A stretch of 13,785 bases of DNA from positions 1 to 13,785 of the forward strand of contig CALDMA010000335.1 in assembly GCA_937915075.1 (NCBI GenBank), in the 5' to 3' direction. Below, one piece after another: positions 1 through 7,323 of the stretch. Origin of the DNA: an uncultured Oscillospiraceae bacterium (GTDB lineage Bacteria > Bacillota > Clostridia > Oscillospirales > Oscillospiraceae). Below the pieces are notes generated by a model that made no database searches, was not told the origin of the DNA, and was given only the letters and a program-made list of their open reading frames with translations. Both the position numbers and the translations under genes were made by a program. Within the stretch, counting starts at the first letter, position 1. Every line of letters starts with the position of its first letter.

Positions 1-1208
1 TCGGCGCGATGCCCGGCCGCATCATCGAGGCCATTTCCCGCAGCGGCTCGATGAATCCGCTGCTCGTGCTCGACGAGGTGGACAAGCTCGCGAGCGATCA
101 GCGCGGCGATCCCGCGTCGGCGCTGCTCGAGGTGCTCGACAGCGAGCAGAACAGCGCCTTCCGCGACCACTATCTCGAAATTCCGGTCGACCTCAGCCGC
201 GTCATGTTCCTCATGACCGCCAACACGACCGAGACCATCCCACGCCCGCTGCTTGACCGCATGGAGGTCATCGAGCTTCCCAGCTACACGGACGAGGAGA
301 AGCTACATATCGCCGTGGACTATCTGCTGCCCAAGCAGAAAAAGGCGAACGGCATCGCGCCCGCCGCGCTGCGCGTGGACGAAGAAGCGCTGCGGGCGGT
401 CATCGCGCGCTACACGCGCGAGAGTGGTGTGCGCAGTTTGGAGCGTGAGCTCGGCAGGCTTTGCCGCAAGGCGGCAATGGCTTTTGCCACAACGGATGTA
501 AAGCGCATTTCCATTACGGCGGAGAATGTGGAAGGCTATCTCGGCACGCCGCGCTATACGCGCGATGAGGCGGCAAAGACCGATCTGGTCGGCGTGGTCA
601 ACGGCCTCGCGTGGACGCAGGTCGGCGGCGAGATTTTACCGGTCGAGGTCGGCGTGATGGAAGGCAGCGGCAAGCTGGAGCTGACCGGCAACCTCGGCGA
701 GGTCATGCAGGAGAGCTGCAAGGCCGCTATGTCCTGCCTGCGCCAGCGCGCGGCGGAGCTGGGCATTCCGACGGATTTCTATAAGACGAAGGATATCCAC
801 ATCCACTTCCCCGAGGGGGCGGTCCCCAAGGACGGGCCGAGCGCGGGCATCGCCATCACGACGGCGCTGCTCTCGGCGCTGACGGACCGCGCGGTGCGCC
901 ACGACGTCGCCATGACCGGCGAGGTCACGCTGCGCGGGCGCGTCATGCCCATCGGCGGACTGCGGGAGAAGACCATGGGCGCGCTGCGCGCCGGCATCCG
1001 CACCGTCATCCTTCCGAAGGAGAATGAAAAGGATCTCGACGAGATCGACCCGAACGTGTGCGCAAAGCTGCGCTTTGTGCCGGTGGAAACGGTGGACGCC
1101 GTGTTCGCCGAAGCGCTGGCCTATCCTGAGGCGGCTCCCGCCGCGCGGCTCGACGCCGTGCTGCCGGTCGCTGCGGAGGGCGGCAAGCTGCCCGCGCTGC
1201 GGGTCTGA
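1..1208 (+). CDS. lon: ATP-dependent protease Lon, C-terminal half (5' truncated)
   Basis: This is the C-terminal part of the cytoplasmic AAA+ serine protease Lon, which degrades misfolded and regulatory proteins. The reading frame is open to the window edge (first full codon at 3), so about 401 residues are visible of a protein usually near 780-800. Numbering from the Met at 9, the Walker B stretch LLVLDEVDK is at 18-26. Next come a candidate arginine-finger region (RPLLDRME) and the sensor-2 segment ESGVRSLERELGR. The C-terminal protease domain carries the catalytic dyad: Ser278 in PKDGPSAGI and Lys321 in LREKTMGAL. They are 43 residues apart, the spacing in E. coli Lon (Ser679/Lys722). The Walker A motif and N-terminal substrate-binding domain lie outside the window. 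ysxC follows after 27 nt, the gene order known from Bacillus. The identification is secure; the Met at 9 is internal, not a start. Confidence 0.97.
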   Translation, partial: GAMPGRIIEAISRSGSMNPLLVLDEVDKLASDQRGDPASALLEVLDSEQNSAFRDHYLEIPVDLSRVMFLMTANTTETIPRPLLDRMEVIELPSYTDEEKLHIAVDYLLPKQKKANGIAPAALRVDEEALRAVIARYTRESGVRSLERELGRLCRKAAMAFATTDVKRISITAENVEGYLGTPRYTRDEAAKTDLVGVVNGLAWTQVGGEILPVEVGVMEGSGKLELTGNLGEVMQESCKAAMSCLRQRAAELGIPTDFYKTKDIHIHFPEGAVPKDGPSAGIAITTALLSALTDRAVRHDVAMTGEVTLRGRVMPIGGLREKTMGALRAGIRTVILPKENEKDLDEIDPNVCAKLRFVPVETVDAVFAEALAYPEAAPAARLDAVLPVAAEGGKLPALRV

Positions 1209-1235
1209 AAATCAACAGAAGCGGAGTGACCCCTT

Positions 1236-1829
1236 ATGGCGATCAACTTCAACAAAGCGGAGTTTATCCTGAGCGCGACCGTGCCTGCGCAGTTCGTCCA
1301 CGACGGATTGCCGCAGGCCGCGTTCGCGGGACGCTCGAACGTCGGCAAATCGAGCGTCATCAACCGTGTGGTGAACCGTAAAAATTTTGCCCGCGTCGGC
1401 GCGAGTCCCGGCAAAACGACGCAGATCAACTACTTCAAGATCGACGGCAGGCTCTACCTCGTCGATCTGCCCGGCTACGGCTACGCGAAGGTCTCCAAGG
1501 CCGAGCGCGACCGCTGGGGCCGCCTGATGGAAAACTACTTCCAGAGCGCGGGACTTATTGACCTCGGCGTGCTGATCGTCGACGCCCGCCACAAGCCGAC
1601 GGCGGACGATGTGACGATGCGCGAGTGGTTCCGGGGAAGCGGCTGCCCGATGGTGGTCGTGGCGAACAAGCTCGACAAGCTCAAAAGGAGCGAGATCGAG
1701 CCGAACCTCGCGCTCATCCGCGAGACGCTCAACCTCGGACCGGACGACGTGCTCGTGCCGTTTTCCGCCGAAAAGGGCGAGGGCAAGGACGCGCTCATCA
1801 CCGCCCTTGCCGGGCATCTCAAACGATAA
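1236..1829 (+). CDS. ysxC: Ribosome biogenesis GTPase YsxC/EngB
   Basis: A TRAFAC-class small GTPase required for late assembly of the 50S ribosomal subunit. At 197 aa it has the usual family length. All G motifs are visible: G1 GRSNVGKSS at 32-40, a G2 region SPGKTTQIN around 57-65 with a candidate switch Thr, G3 DLPGYGY at 77-83 (the DxPG variant typical of EngB), G4 NKLDK at 144-148 and G5 SAEKG at 177-181. The ATG at 1236 is preceded by GGAGTGA at 1223-1229, a good Shine-Dalgarno at normal spacing. The 27-nt gap to lon shows no terminator, so the two genes are probably cotranscribed; lon-ysxC linkage is conserved in Firmicutes. Nothing in the sequence looks unusual. Confidence 0.97.
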   Translation: MAINFNKAEFILSATVPAQFVHDGLPQAAFAGRSNVGKSSVINRVVNRKNFARVGASPGKTTQINYFKIDGRLYLVDLPGYGYAKVSKAERDRWGRLMENYFQSAGLIDLGVLIVDARHKPTADDVTMREWFRGSGCPMVVVANKLDKLKRSEIEPNLALIRETLNLGPDDVLVPFSAEKGEGKDALITALAGHLKR

Positions 1830-1832
1830 AAG

Positions 1833-1867
1833 GAAGGTCTTCCCGCGGAGGCGCAGGGGAGACCTTC
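1833..1867 (+). other. Hairpin between ysxC and the HAD gene (possible weak terminator or mRNA processing site)
   Basis: A 12-bp inverted repeat, with one G-T wobble, joins 1833-1844 (GAAGGTCTTCCC) to 1856-1867 (GGGGAGACCTTC) around an 11-nt loop. It starts 4 nt after the ysxC stop and ends just before the Shine-Dalgarno of the HAD gene. No U-tract follows (TGAATTTG), so it is not a canonical intrinsic terminator. It could partly attenuate transcription or stabilise the upstream mRNA 3' end. The pairing is seen in the sequence; the function is inferred. Confidence 0.5.
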
Positions 1868-1889
1868 TGAATTTGAAGAAAGGGAATGC

Positions 1890-2714
1890 ATGGAGAGAAA
1901 GACTTACCGGATCATTGCATTGGATATGGACGGAACGCTCCTGACATCGGACAAGACCATTGCCCCGGACACCGTGCGCGATATCCGTGCGGCAAGCGAA
2001 CGCGGCATTCATGTGGTGTACTGCACGGGCCGCGCCGTGCCGGAGCTGGAGCTGTATTTTGACATGGTGCCGATGATGCGCTATGCCGTGTGCAGCACGG
2101 GCGCGTTCGTCTATGACCGTGTGGAAAAGCGCTGCATCGACCGCCGCCCGGTCAAATCGGAAGTGGCTGCTGCGTTGGCGGAGACTGCAAAACGGTATCG
2201 CGCAATGCCGCATATCCTTACGGATGACGAGACCATTGTTGCCGCAGACGATGTAACGCACATGAAGGACTTTCATGCGGGGATCTATCAGCCTATGTTT
2301 GAGAGGATCACGCGCAAGGTCGCTGATATGGCTGAGGAGGCACGGCACCTTACATCCATCGGCAAGGTGAACATTTACTTCCGTTCGCCGGAGGATTGCC
2401 ATGCATGCTATGAGGAACTCAGGACGCTTCCCTTGTCCTTTGCAATGCCGGAGGAGACTACATTGGAGATGACGGCGCAGGGCGTCACCAAGGGCAGTGG
2501 TCTGAGGGCGCTTGCGGACGATCTGCATATCCCGATGGCGCAGACCGTCGGCATCGGCGACTCGGACAATGACCGCGCGATGCTGCACGACGTGGGGCTT
2601 TCCGTGGCGATGGGCAATGCGTCGGAGGACATTAAGGCCCTCTGCGATCTGATCACAGCGGACAACGACCACAACGGCGTGGGCGAGGCGATCCGCCGTA
2701 TTTTGGCGTTCTGA
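1890..2714 (+). CDS. Cof-type HAD-superfamily phosphatase
   Basis: A 274-aa soluble haloacid-dehalogenase-family hydrolase of the Cof/YidA group (type IIB cap). Such enzymes dephosphorylate sugar phosphates, nucleotides or cofactors, often promiscuously. Motif I is DMDGTLL at 12-18 (nucleophile Asp12, acid/base Asp14). Motif II is Thr46 in CTGRA. Motif III is Lys201 in TKGSGL. Motif IV is GIGDSDND at 221-228, with Mg-binding Asp224 and Asp228. The C2 cap lies roughly at 85-190. The substrate cannot be predicted from sequence. The ATG at 1890 follows AAAGGG a few bases upstream. The gene is the last of the lon-ysxC group and ends at a strong terminator. The cap-coding stretch (about 2160-2480) is visibly less GC-rich than its neighbours, which fits a weakly constrained domain or older transfer. 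Confidence 0.93.
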   Translation: MERKTYRIIALDMDGTLLTSDKTIAPDTVRDIRAASERGIHVVYCTGRAVPELELYFDMVPMMRYAVCSTGAFVYDRVEKRCIDRRPVKSEVAAALAETAKRYRAMPHILTDDETIVAADDVTHMKDFHAGIYQPMFERITRKVADMAEEARHLTSIGKVNIYFRSPEDCHACYEELRTLPLSFAMPEETTLEMTAQGVTKGSGLRALADDLHIPMAQTVGIGDSDNDRAMLHDVGLSVAMGNASEDIKALCDLITADNDHNGVGEAIRRILAF

Positions 2715-2744
2715 CGCACGCGCGCAAAGAGAAAAAATGAGAAT

Positions 2745-2786
2745 GGCATTGCATTCCGCGGGAGCGGCGTGCAATGCCGATTTTTT
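2745..2786 (+). terminator. Rho-independent terminator after the HAD gene
   Basis: A 9-bp stem pairs GGCATTGCA (2745-2753) with TGCAATGCC (2770-2778). It encloses an inner CCGC/GCGG helix (2756-2759 with 2764-2767) capped by a GGGA tetraloop. A run of six T follows at 2781-2786. It begins 30 nt after the HAD stop and separates the lon-ysxC-HAD unit from the activase gene. Confidence 0.93.
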
Positions 2787-2790
2787 ACAG

Positions 2791-2824
2791 TTTCTTAACT
2801 TTCTGTTCTTATTTCTTAACTTTC
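2791..2824 (+). repeat. 13-nt direct repeat upstream of the activase promoter
   Basis: TTTCTTAACTTTC occurs twice exactly, at 2791-2803 and 2812-2824, a 21-bp period or two helical turns. The second copy runs into the proposed -35 region. Repeats on one helix face beside a promoter suggest an operator or activator site bound by a dimer or tandem regulator. TT-rich hexamers at about 2795, 2806, 2816 and 2827 give a loose 10-11 bp period reminiscent of PhoP-type boxes, but that resemblance is weak. The repeat itself is certain; its role is inferred. Confidence 0.6.
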
Positions 2825-2849
2825 ACTTTGCTTTTGAGAAAACTATACT
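2822..2849 (+). promoter_or_regulatory. Putative sigma-A promoter of the activase gene
   Basis: The -10 box TATACT (2844-2849) is strong. The best -35, TTCACT at 2822-2827 with a 16-bp spacer, matches only 4 of 6 consensus bases, as expected of an activator-assisted promoter. The start would lie near 2856, giving a leader of about 55 nt before the ATG at 2912. The region is clearly AT-rich against the GC-rich genes on both sides. Confidence 0.6.
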
Positions 2850-2911
2850 AAAATTATCGCTTTATACGCTGCATTCGCACAGACAATTTTCCGGCAGAAA
2901 GAGGTCCTTTC

Positions 2912-5900
2912 ATGAATACATATCGCGCAGGCATCGACATTGGCTCCACCACCGTGAAGCTCGTCCTTCTGGACGAGGATGGAAAGCTGCTCTTCGGTGA
3001 GTACCGGCGGCATTGCGCACACACGCAGGAGGCGCTTTCGGCGCTTCTGCGCGAAGCGCGCGAGCAGGTGGGGGACTGTGCCCTGCGGGCAAAGATCACC
3101 GGCTCGGGCGCCATCAATCTGGCCAAGGCGCTTGGCATCCCATTCGTACAGGAGGTCGTGGCCGTCGCGGACGCGCTGCGGCGCGAGGCTCCGCAGACCG
3201 ACGTGGCCATTGAGCTCGGCGGCGAGGACGCGAAGATCATCTACTTCGGTACTACGCTTGAGGAGCGCATGAACGGCGTCTGCGCCGGCGGCACCGGCTC
3301 GTTCATCGACCAGATGGCGGCGCTTTTGCAGACCGATGCCGCAGGCCTTGACCGCGAGGCGGAGAAGTATCAGCAGGTCTATCCCATCGCCGCGCGCTGC
3401 GGCGTGTTTGCCAAGACGGATATCCAGCCCCTCATCAACGAGGGGGCGACCAAGGCGGACCTTGCCGCCTCCATCTTTCAGGCGGTCGTCAATCAAACCA
3501 TCTCAGGCCTTGCCTGCGGCAAGCCGATCCGCGGTCACGTCGCCTTCCTCGGCGGACCGCTGCACTTCCTGCCGCAGCTCAAGGCGGCGTTCATCCGCAC
3601 GCTGAAGCTCACGGACGAGACCGCCATCGACCCGCCGAACTCGCACCTTTTCGCCGCGATGGGCGCGGCGCTTGACGAGGCGGAATGTGAGGCGCTGCCC
3701 ATCGCCTCACTCATTGACCGGCTCACGAGCGGCGTAGAGATGGCCTTTGAGCTCCACCGTCTGCCGCCGCTGTTTGCCTCGCAGGAGGACTATGACGCTT
3801 TCTGCGCGCGCCATGCGCGGGCGGTGGTGGAGAAGGGGGACCTGGCAAGCTATGCGGGCGGCTGCTTCCTCGGCGTGGACGCCGGCTCGACCACGACAAA
3901 GCTCGCGCTCATCGGCGAGCGCGGCGAGCTGCTGTGGTCGTACTACGCGAACAATCAGGGCAGCCCCATCGAGACGGCGAAGCGCGCCGTCTCCGCGCTC
4001 GCGCGTGAGCTGCCGGAGGGGGCACACATCCTGCGCGAGTGCTCGACCGGCTACGGCGAGGCGCTGCTGAAGGCAGCGTTTTCGCTTGATGAGGGTGAGG
4101 TCGAGACCATCGCTCACTGCACTGCCGCGGCCTTCTTTGATCCGCAGGTCGACTGCGTGCTGGACATCGGCGGGCAGGACATGAAGTGCATCAAGCTGCA
4201 CAACGGCAGCGTGGACAATGTGCTGCTCAACGAGGCGTGCTCGTCCGGCTGCGGCTCGTTCATCGAGAACTTTGCCGCCTCGCTCGGCTACAGCGCCGAG
4301 GGCTTTGCGAAGGAGGCGCTGTTCGCGCCGCACCCGGTCGATCTCGGCACGCGCTGTACGGTGTTCATGAACTCCAATGTCAAGCAGGCGCAGAAGGAGG
4401 GCGCGGGCGTGCCGGATATTTCGGCGGGGCTTGCCTACTCCGTCATCAAAAACGCGCTCTATAAGGTCATCAAGCTCGCCGACCCGAGCGAGCTTGGCGC
4501 GCACGTTGTCGTGCAGGGCGGCACCTTTTACAACAAGGCCGTGCTGCGCGCGTTTGAGAAAATTTCCGGCGCGGAGGCGGTCTGCCCCGATATTTCGGGT
4601 CTGATGGGCGCCTTCGGCGCGGCGCTGATCGCACGCAGCCACTACCATGGGCAGGAGACCGCGATGCTCCCACTCGCGGAGATCGAGACGCTGGAGTACA
4701 AGACGCAGACGCTGCGCTGCGGCGGCTGTTCCAACCGCTGTATGCTGACGGTCACGCGCTTCCCCGGCGGGCGGCGCTACACCACCGGCAACCGCTGCGA
4801 GAAGGGCGCGGGAAATACGGACGCGCACGAAAAGGGCTCGGACCTTTTCGCCTACAAGCGCGAGCGGCTGTTCCGCTATCCGCCGCTTGCGGCCGGGGAG
4901 GCCCCGCGCGGCGAGATCGGCATCCCGCGTGTGCTGAATATGTATGAGAACTACCCATTCTGGGCGACATTTTTCAAGGCTCTCGGCTTTCGTGTGATCC
5001 TCTCGCCGCTCTCCGACCGAAAGCTCTACGAGCGCGGCATGGAGTCCATTCCCTCCGAGTCCGAGTGCTATCCCGCGAAGCTCGCTCACGGCCATGTGCA
5101 GTGGCTCATCGACGAGGGCGTGCATACCATCTTTCATCCCTGCGTGTTCTTTGAGCATCAGGAAACGCCGGACGCGCAGAACCATTTCAACTGCCCCATC
5201 GTGGTGTCCTACCCCGAGAATCTGAAGAACAACGTGGAGGCGGCCGCCGACGGCGAGGTGGAGTACCTCAAGCCCTTCCTTGCCTTCACGAGCGAAAAGA
5301 CGGTCGCCGACCGCATGGCGCGCTTCTGCCGCGAGCAGTGGGGGATACCGGAAAAGGAAACGCGGCAGGCGGTTTCCCTTGCCTGGGCCGAGCAGCAAAG
5401 AGTCAAGGAGGATATTCGTGCCGAGGGCGCGCGGGTGCTCAAAAGGATGCGGCAGGAGGGACGCTGCGGCGTAGTCCTTGCGGGGCGGCCCTACCACCTT
5501 GATCCCGAGATCAACCACGGCATCCCCGAGCTGATCGCCTCCTACGGCCTCGACGTGCTGACCGAGGACTGCCTGCCCATCGACTTCACGCCCGAGCGTC
5601 CGCTGCGAGCGAACGACCAATGGGTGTACCACTCCCGCCTCTACACGGCGGCGGAATTTGTGCGCCGCTGCGACGATCTCGAGCTCATTCAGCTCAACTC
5701 GTTCGGCTGCGGTCTTGACGCCGTGACCACCGACCAGGTCTCCGAAATTCTCGAGGGCAGCAACAAGCTCTACACCGTCCTCAAGATCGACGAGGTCAAC
5801 AACCTCGGCGCGGTGCGTATCCGTATCCGCAGCCTGCTCGCCGCCATGCGCATCCGCCGTGAGAAGGGCATCTACGCGCACCCGCAGAGCGCGGCTTACC

Positions 5901-7180
5901 ACCGCGCGGCCTTCACGAAGAAAATGCGCGACGAGAAGTGGACGCTGCTCGCGCCCCAGATGAGCCCCATTCACTTCGATGTTCTCGAGCCGGTGTTTGC
6001 CAAGCACGGCTACAACGTGGTGCTGCTCAAGAACGACGACCGAAAGGCCATCGACATGGGACTCAAGTACGTCAACAACGACGCCTGCTTCCCGTCCATC
6101 ACGGTGGTCGGTCAGCTTATGGAGGCGGTGACCTCGGGCCGCTACGACACAGATCACCTTGCCCTCATGATGACGCAGACGGGCGGCTGCTGCCGCGCGA
6201 GCAACTACGTCGGCTTCATCCGCCGCGCGCTGGAAAAGGCGGGCTATGGCTACATTCCGGTCGTCTCCGTCAACCTCAACGGCATGGAGAAGAACGAGGG
6301 CTTCACGCTCTCCAAGGGACTCATCATGGACGCGGTCCACGCGCTGGTCTACGGCGACCTCTTCATGCGCTGCCTTTACCATGTGCGCCCTTATGAGCTG
6401 GAAAAGGGCAGCGCCGAGGCGATCCACCAAAAGTGGAGGGAGATCTGCGTCGATTCGCTTGTGAACCCAAAAACGAAGTGGCGTTATGCCGACGTCTGCC
6501 GCGGCATCGTGGCGGACTTTGACGCGCTGCCCATCGACGAGACGCTGCGCAAGCCGCGTGTCGGCATCGTGGGCGAAATTCTGGTGAAGTATATGCCGCT
6601 CGCGAACAACCATTTGGTCGAGCTGCTTGAGGCCGAGGGGGCCGAGGCCGTCGTGCCGGATTTGCTGGACTTCTTCAATTACAGCATCTACGGGCGCGAC
6701 TTCCGCCATAAGAACCTCGGCACCTCATGGAAGGATTCTGTGATTGCCAAGGCAGGCGTGGAGATGATCCGCCGTCTCCGCGCGCCAGCGCTCGAGGCGC
6801 TGGAGAAAAGCCGCCGCTTTGAGGCACCCATGCCCATCGAGGACGTGGCGAAGCTCGCCGAGCCCTTCCTCGCCATCGGCAATCAGTACGGCGAGGGCTG
6901 GTTCCTCACCGGCGAGATGGCGGAGCTGCTCACCTCCGGCACGCCGAACATCGTCTGCATCCAGCCGTTCGCGTGCCTGCCGAACCATGTGGTCGGCAAG
7001 GGCGTCATCAAGGCGCTGCGCAGGACGTACCCGTGGGCGAACATCGTCGCCGTGGACTACGACCCCGGTGCAAGCGAGGTCAATCAGCTCAACCGCATCA
7101 AGCTGATGCTTTCCTCCGCGCGCCGCGCGATGCAGGGCGGCGCGGCGCAGGACGCGGAAGCGCTGCCGATGGCCCGCTGA
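2912..7180 (+). CDS. Giant acyl-CoA dehydratase activase-related fusion (two ASKHA domains plus dehydratase-like domains)
   Basis: A 1422-aa protein of the BadF/BadG/HgdC activase group (COG1924) fused to DUF2229 and COG3580/COG3581-like regions. Relatives use ATP hydrolysis to drive an electron from a [4Fe-4S] cluster into a 2-hydroxyacyl-CoA dehydratase or related reductase. ASKHA copy 1 (about 1-270) has GIDIGSTT at 8-15, ELGGEDAK at 101-108, and cluster cysteines Cys124 (VCAGGTG) and Cys163 (RCGVF). Copy 2 (about 318-580) has GVDAGSTTTK at 321-330, DIGGQDMK at 418-425, Cys443 (ACSSGCG) and Cys482 (RCTVF). Next is CGGCSNRC at 603-610. The C-terminal half has scattered conserved cysteines: 719 (SECYPAK), 744 (HPCVFF), 761, 933, 1059 (NDACFPS), 1093-1094 (GGCCRAS) and 1355 (FACLPNH). 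No signal peptide or membrane helix is seen, so it is probably cytoplasmic and oxygen-sensitive. The ATG follows an AGAGG-type ribosome binding site. It has its own promoter and terminator and no dehydratase neighbour, so its substrate is unknown. Confidence 0.9.
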   Translation: MNTYRAGIDIGSTTVKLVLLDEDGKLLFGEYRRHCAHTQEALSALLREAREQVGDCALRAKITGSGAINLAKALGIPFVQEVVAVADALRREAPQTDVAIELGGEDAKIIYFGTTLEERMNGVCAGGTGSFIDQMAALLQTDAAGLDREAEKYQQVYPIAARCGVFAKTDIQPLINEGATKADLAASIFQAVVNQTISGLACGKPIRGHVAFLGGPLHFLPQLKAAFIRTLKLTDETAIDPPNSHLFAAMGAALDEAECEALPIASLIDRLTSGVEMAFELHRLPPLFASQEDYDAFCARHARAVVEKGDLASYAGGCFLGVDAGSTTTKLALIGERGELLWSYYANNQGSPIETAKRAVSALARELPEGAHILRECSTGYGEALLKAAFSLDEGEVETIAHCTAAAFFDPQVDCVLDIGGQDMKCIKLHNGSVDNVLLNEACSSGCGSFIENFAASLGYSAEGFAKEALFAPHPVDLGTRCTVFMNSNVKQAQKEGAGVPDISAGLAYSVIKNALYKVIKLADPSELGAHVVVQGGTFYNKAVLRAFEKISGAEAVCPDISGLMGAFGAALIARSHYHGQETAMLPLAEIETLEYKTQTLRCGGCSNRCMLTVTRFPGGRRYTTGNRCEKGAGNTDAHEKGSDLFAYKRERLFRYPPLAAGEAPRGEIGIPRVLNMYENYPFWATFFKALGFRVILSPLSDRKLYERGMESIPSESECYPAKLAHGHVQWLIDEGVHTIFHPCVFFEHQETPDAQNHFNCPIVVSYPENLKNNVEAAADGEVEYLKPFLAFTSEKTVADRMARFCREQWGIPEKETRQAVSLAWAEQQRVKEDIRAEGARVLKRMRQEGRCGVVLAGRPYHLDPEINHGIPELIASYGLDVLTEDCLPIDFTPERPLRANDQWVYHSRLYTAAEFVRRCDDLELIQLNSFGCGLDAVTTDQVSEILEGSNKLYTVLKIDEVNNLGAVRIRIRSLLAAMRIRREKGIYAHPQSAAYHRAAFTKKMRDEKWTLLAPQMSPIHFDVLEPVFAKHGYNVVLLKNDDRKAIDMGLKYVNNDACFPSITVVGQLMEAVTSGRYDTDHLALMMTQTGGCCRASNYVGFIRRALEKAGYGYIPVVSVNLNGMEKNEGFTLSKGLIMDAVHALVYGDLFMRCLYHVRPYELEKGSAEAIHQKWREICVDSLVNPKTKWRYADVCRGIVADFDALPIDETLRKPRVGIVGEILVKYMPLANNHLVELLEAEGAEAVVPDLLDFFNYSIYGRDFRHKNLGTSWKDSVIAKAGVEMIRRLRAPALEALEKSRRFEAPMPIEDVAKLAEPFLAIGNQYGEGWFLTGEMAELLTSGTPNIVCIQPFACLPNHVVGKGVIKALRRTYPWANIVAVDYDPGASEVNQLNRIKLMLSSARRAMQGGAAQDAEALPMAR

Positions 7181-7197
7181 GTACCGGACACAGCAGA

Positions 7198-7235
7198 AAA
7201 AATGACCGCTCTCCGACGGGAGAACGGTCATTTTT
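7198..7235 (+). terminator. Terminator after the activase gene (bidirectional by sequence)
   Basis: A long hairpin pairs 7198-7214 with 7219-7235 (16 pairs and one C-A mismatch at 7209/7224) around a 4-nt loop. An A-run lies on its 5' side and a T-run on its 3' side. It starts 17 nt after the TGA and ends 31 nt before the next promoter's -35, so it insulates the activase from the salvage operon. The symmetric A and T runs would also stop antisense transcription. Confidence 0.9.
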
Positions 7236-7266
7236 CACGCGGTGTACGAACCGTGCGCCGTATTTC

Positions 7267-7295
7267 TTGCAATTCCCGTGTATGCGTGGTAGAAT
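7267..7295 (+). promoter_or_regulatory. Promoter of the deaminase-isomerase-aldolase operon
   Basis: TTGCAA (7267-7272), a 17-bp spacer and TAGAAT (7290-7295) make a convincing sigma-A-type promoter. The start near 7302 leaves a leader of only about 20 nt before the ATG at 7324, with CGGAGA as ribosome binding site. So short a leader leaves no room for a riboswitch. I see no clear operator repeat. Confidence 0.75.
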
Positions 7296-7323
7296 CAATG
7301 CACTAATCGAAACGGAGACTATT

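Noticed and set aside
1212..2774. A 520-codon minus-strand open frame opposite ysxC and the HAD gene.
   Set aside because: It is antisense to two well-identified genes and runs into the terminator after the HAD gene; no family motif is seen.
2737..3000. An 87-codon plus-strand open frame spanning the gap before the activase gene.
   Set aside because: It crosses the terminator, the repeat and the promoter and runs into the activase gene in another frame; it has no good ribosome binding site.
3707..6709. A 1000-codon open frame on the minus strand opposite the activase gene.
   Set aside because: It lies entirely antisense to a protein with clear conserved motifs. Long antisense frames are expected opposite GC-rich genes with strong third-position bias. 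Its translation is rich in Arg, Ala, Val, His and Asp without recognisable domains.
6973..7323. An N-terminal extension of the deaminase by 117 codons.
   Set aside because: It would overlap the activase gene and read through the terminator hairpin and the operon promoter. The ATG at 7324 has a ribosome binding site and gives the usual family length and N terminus.
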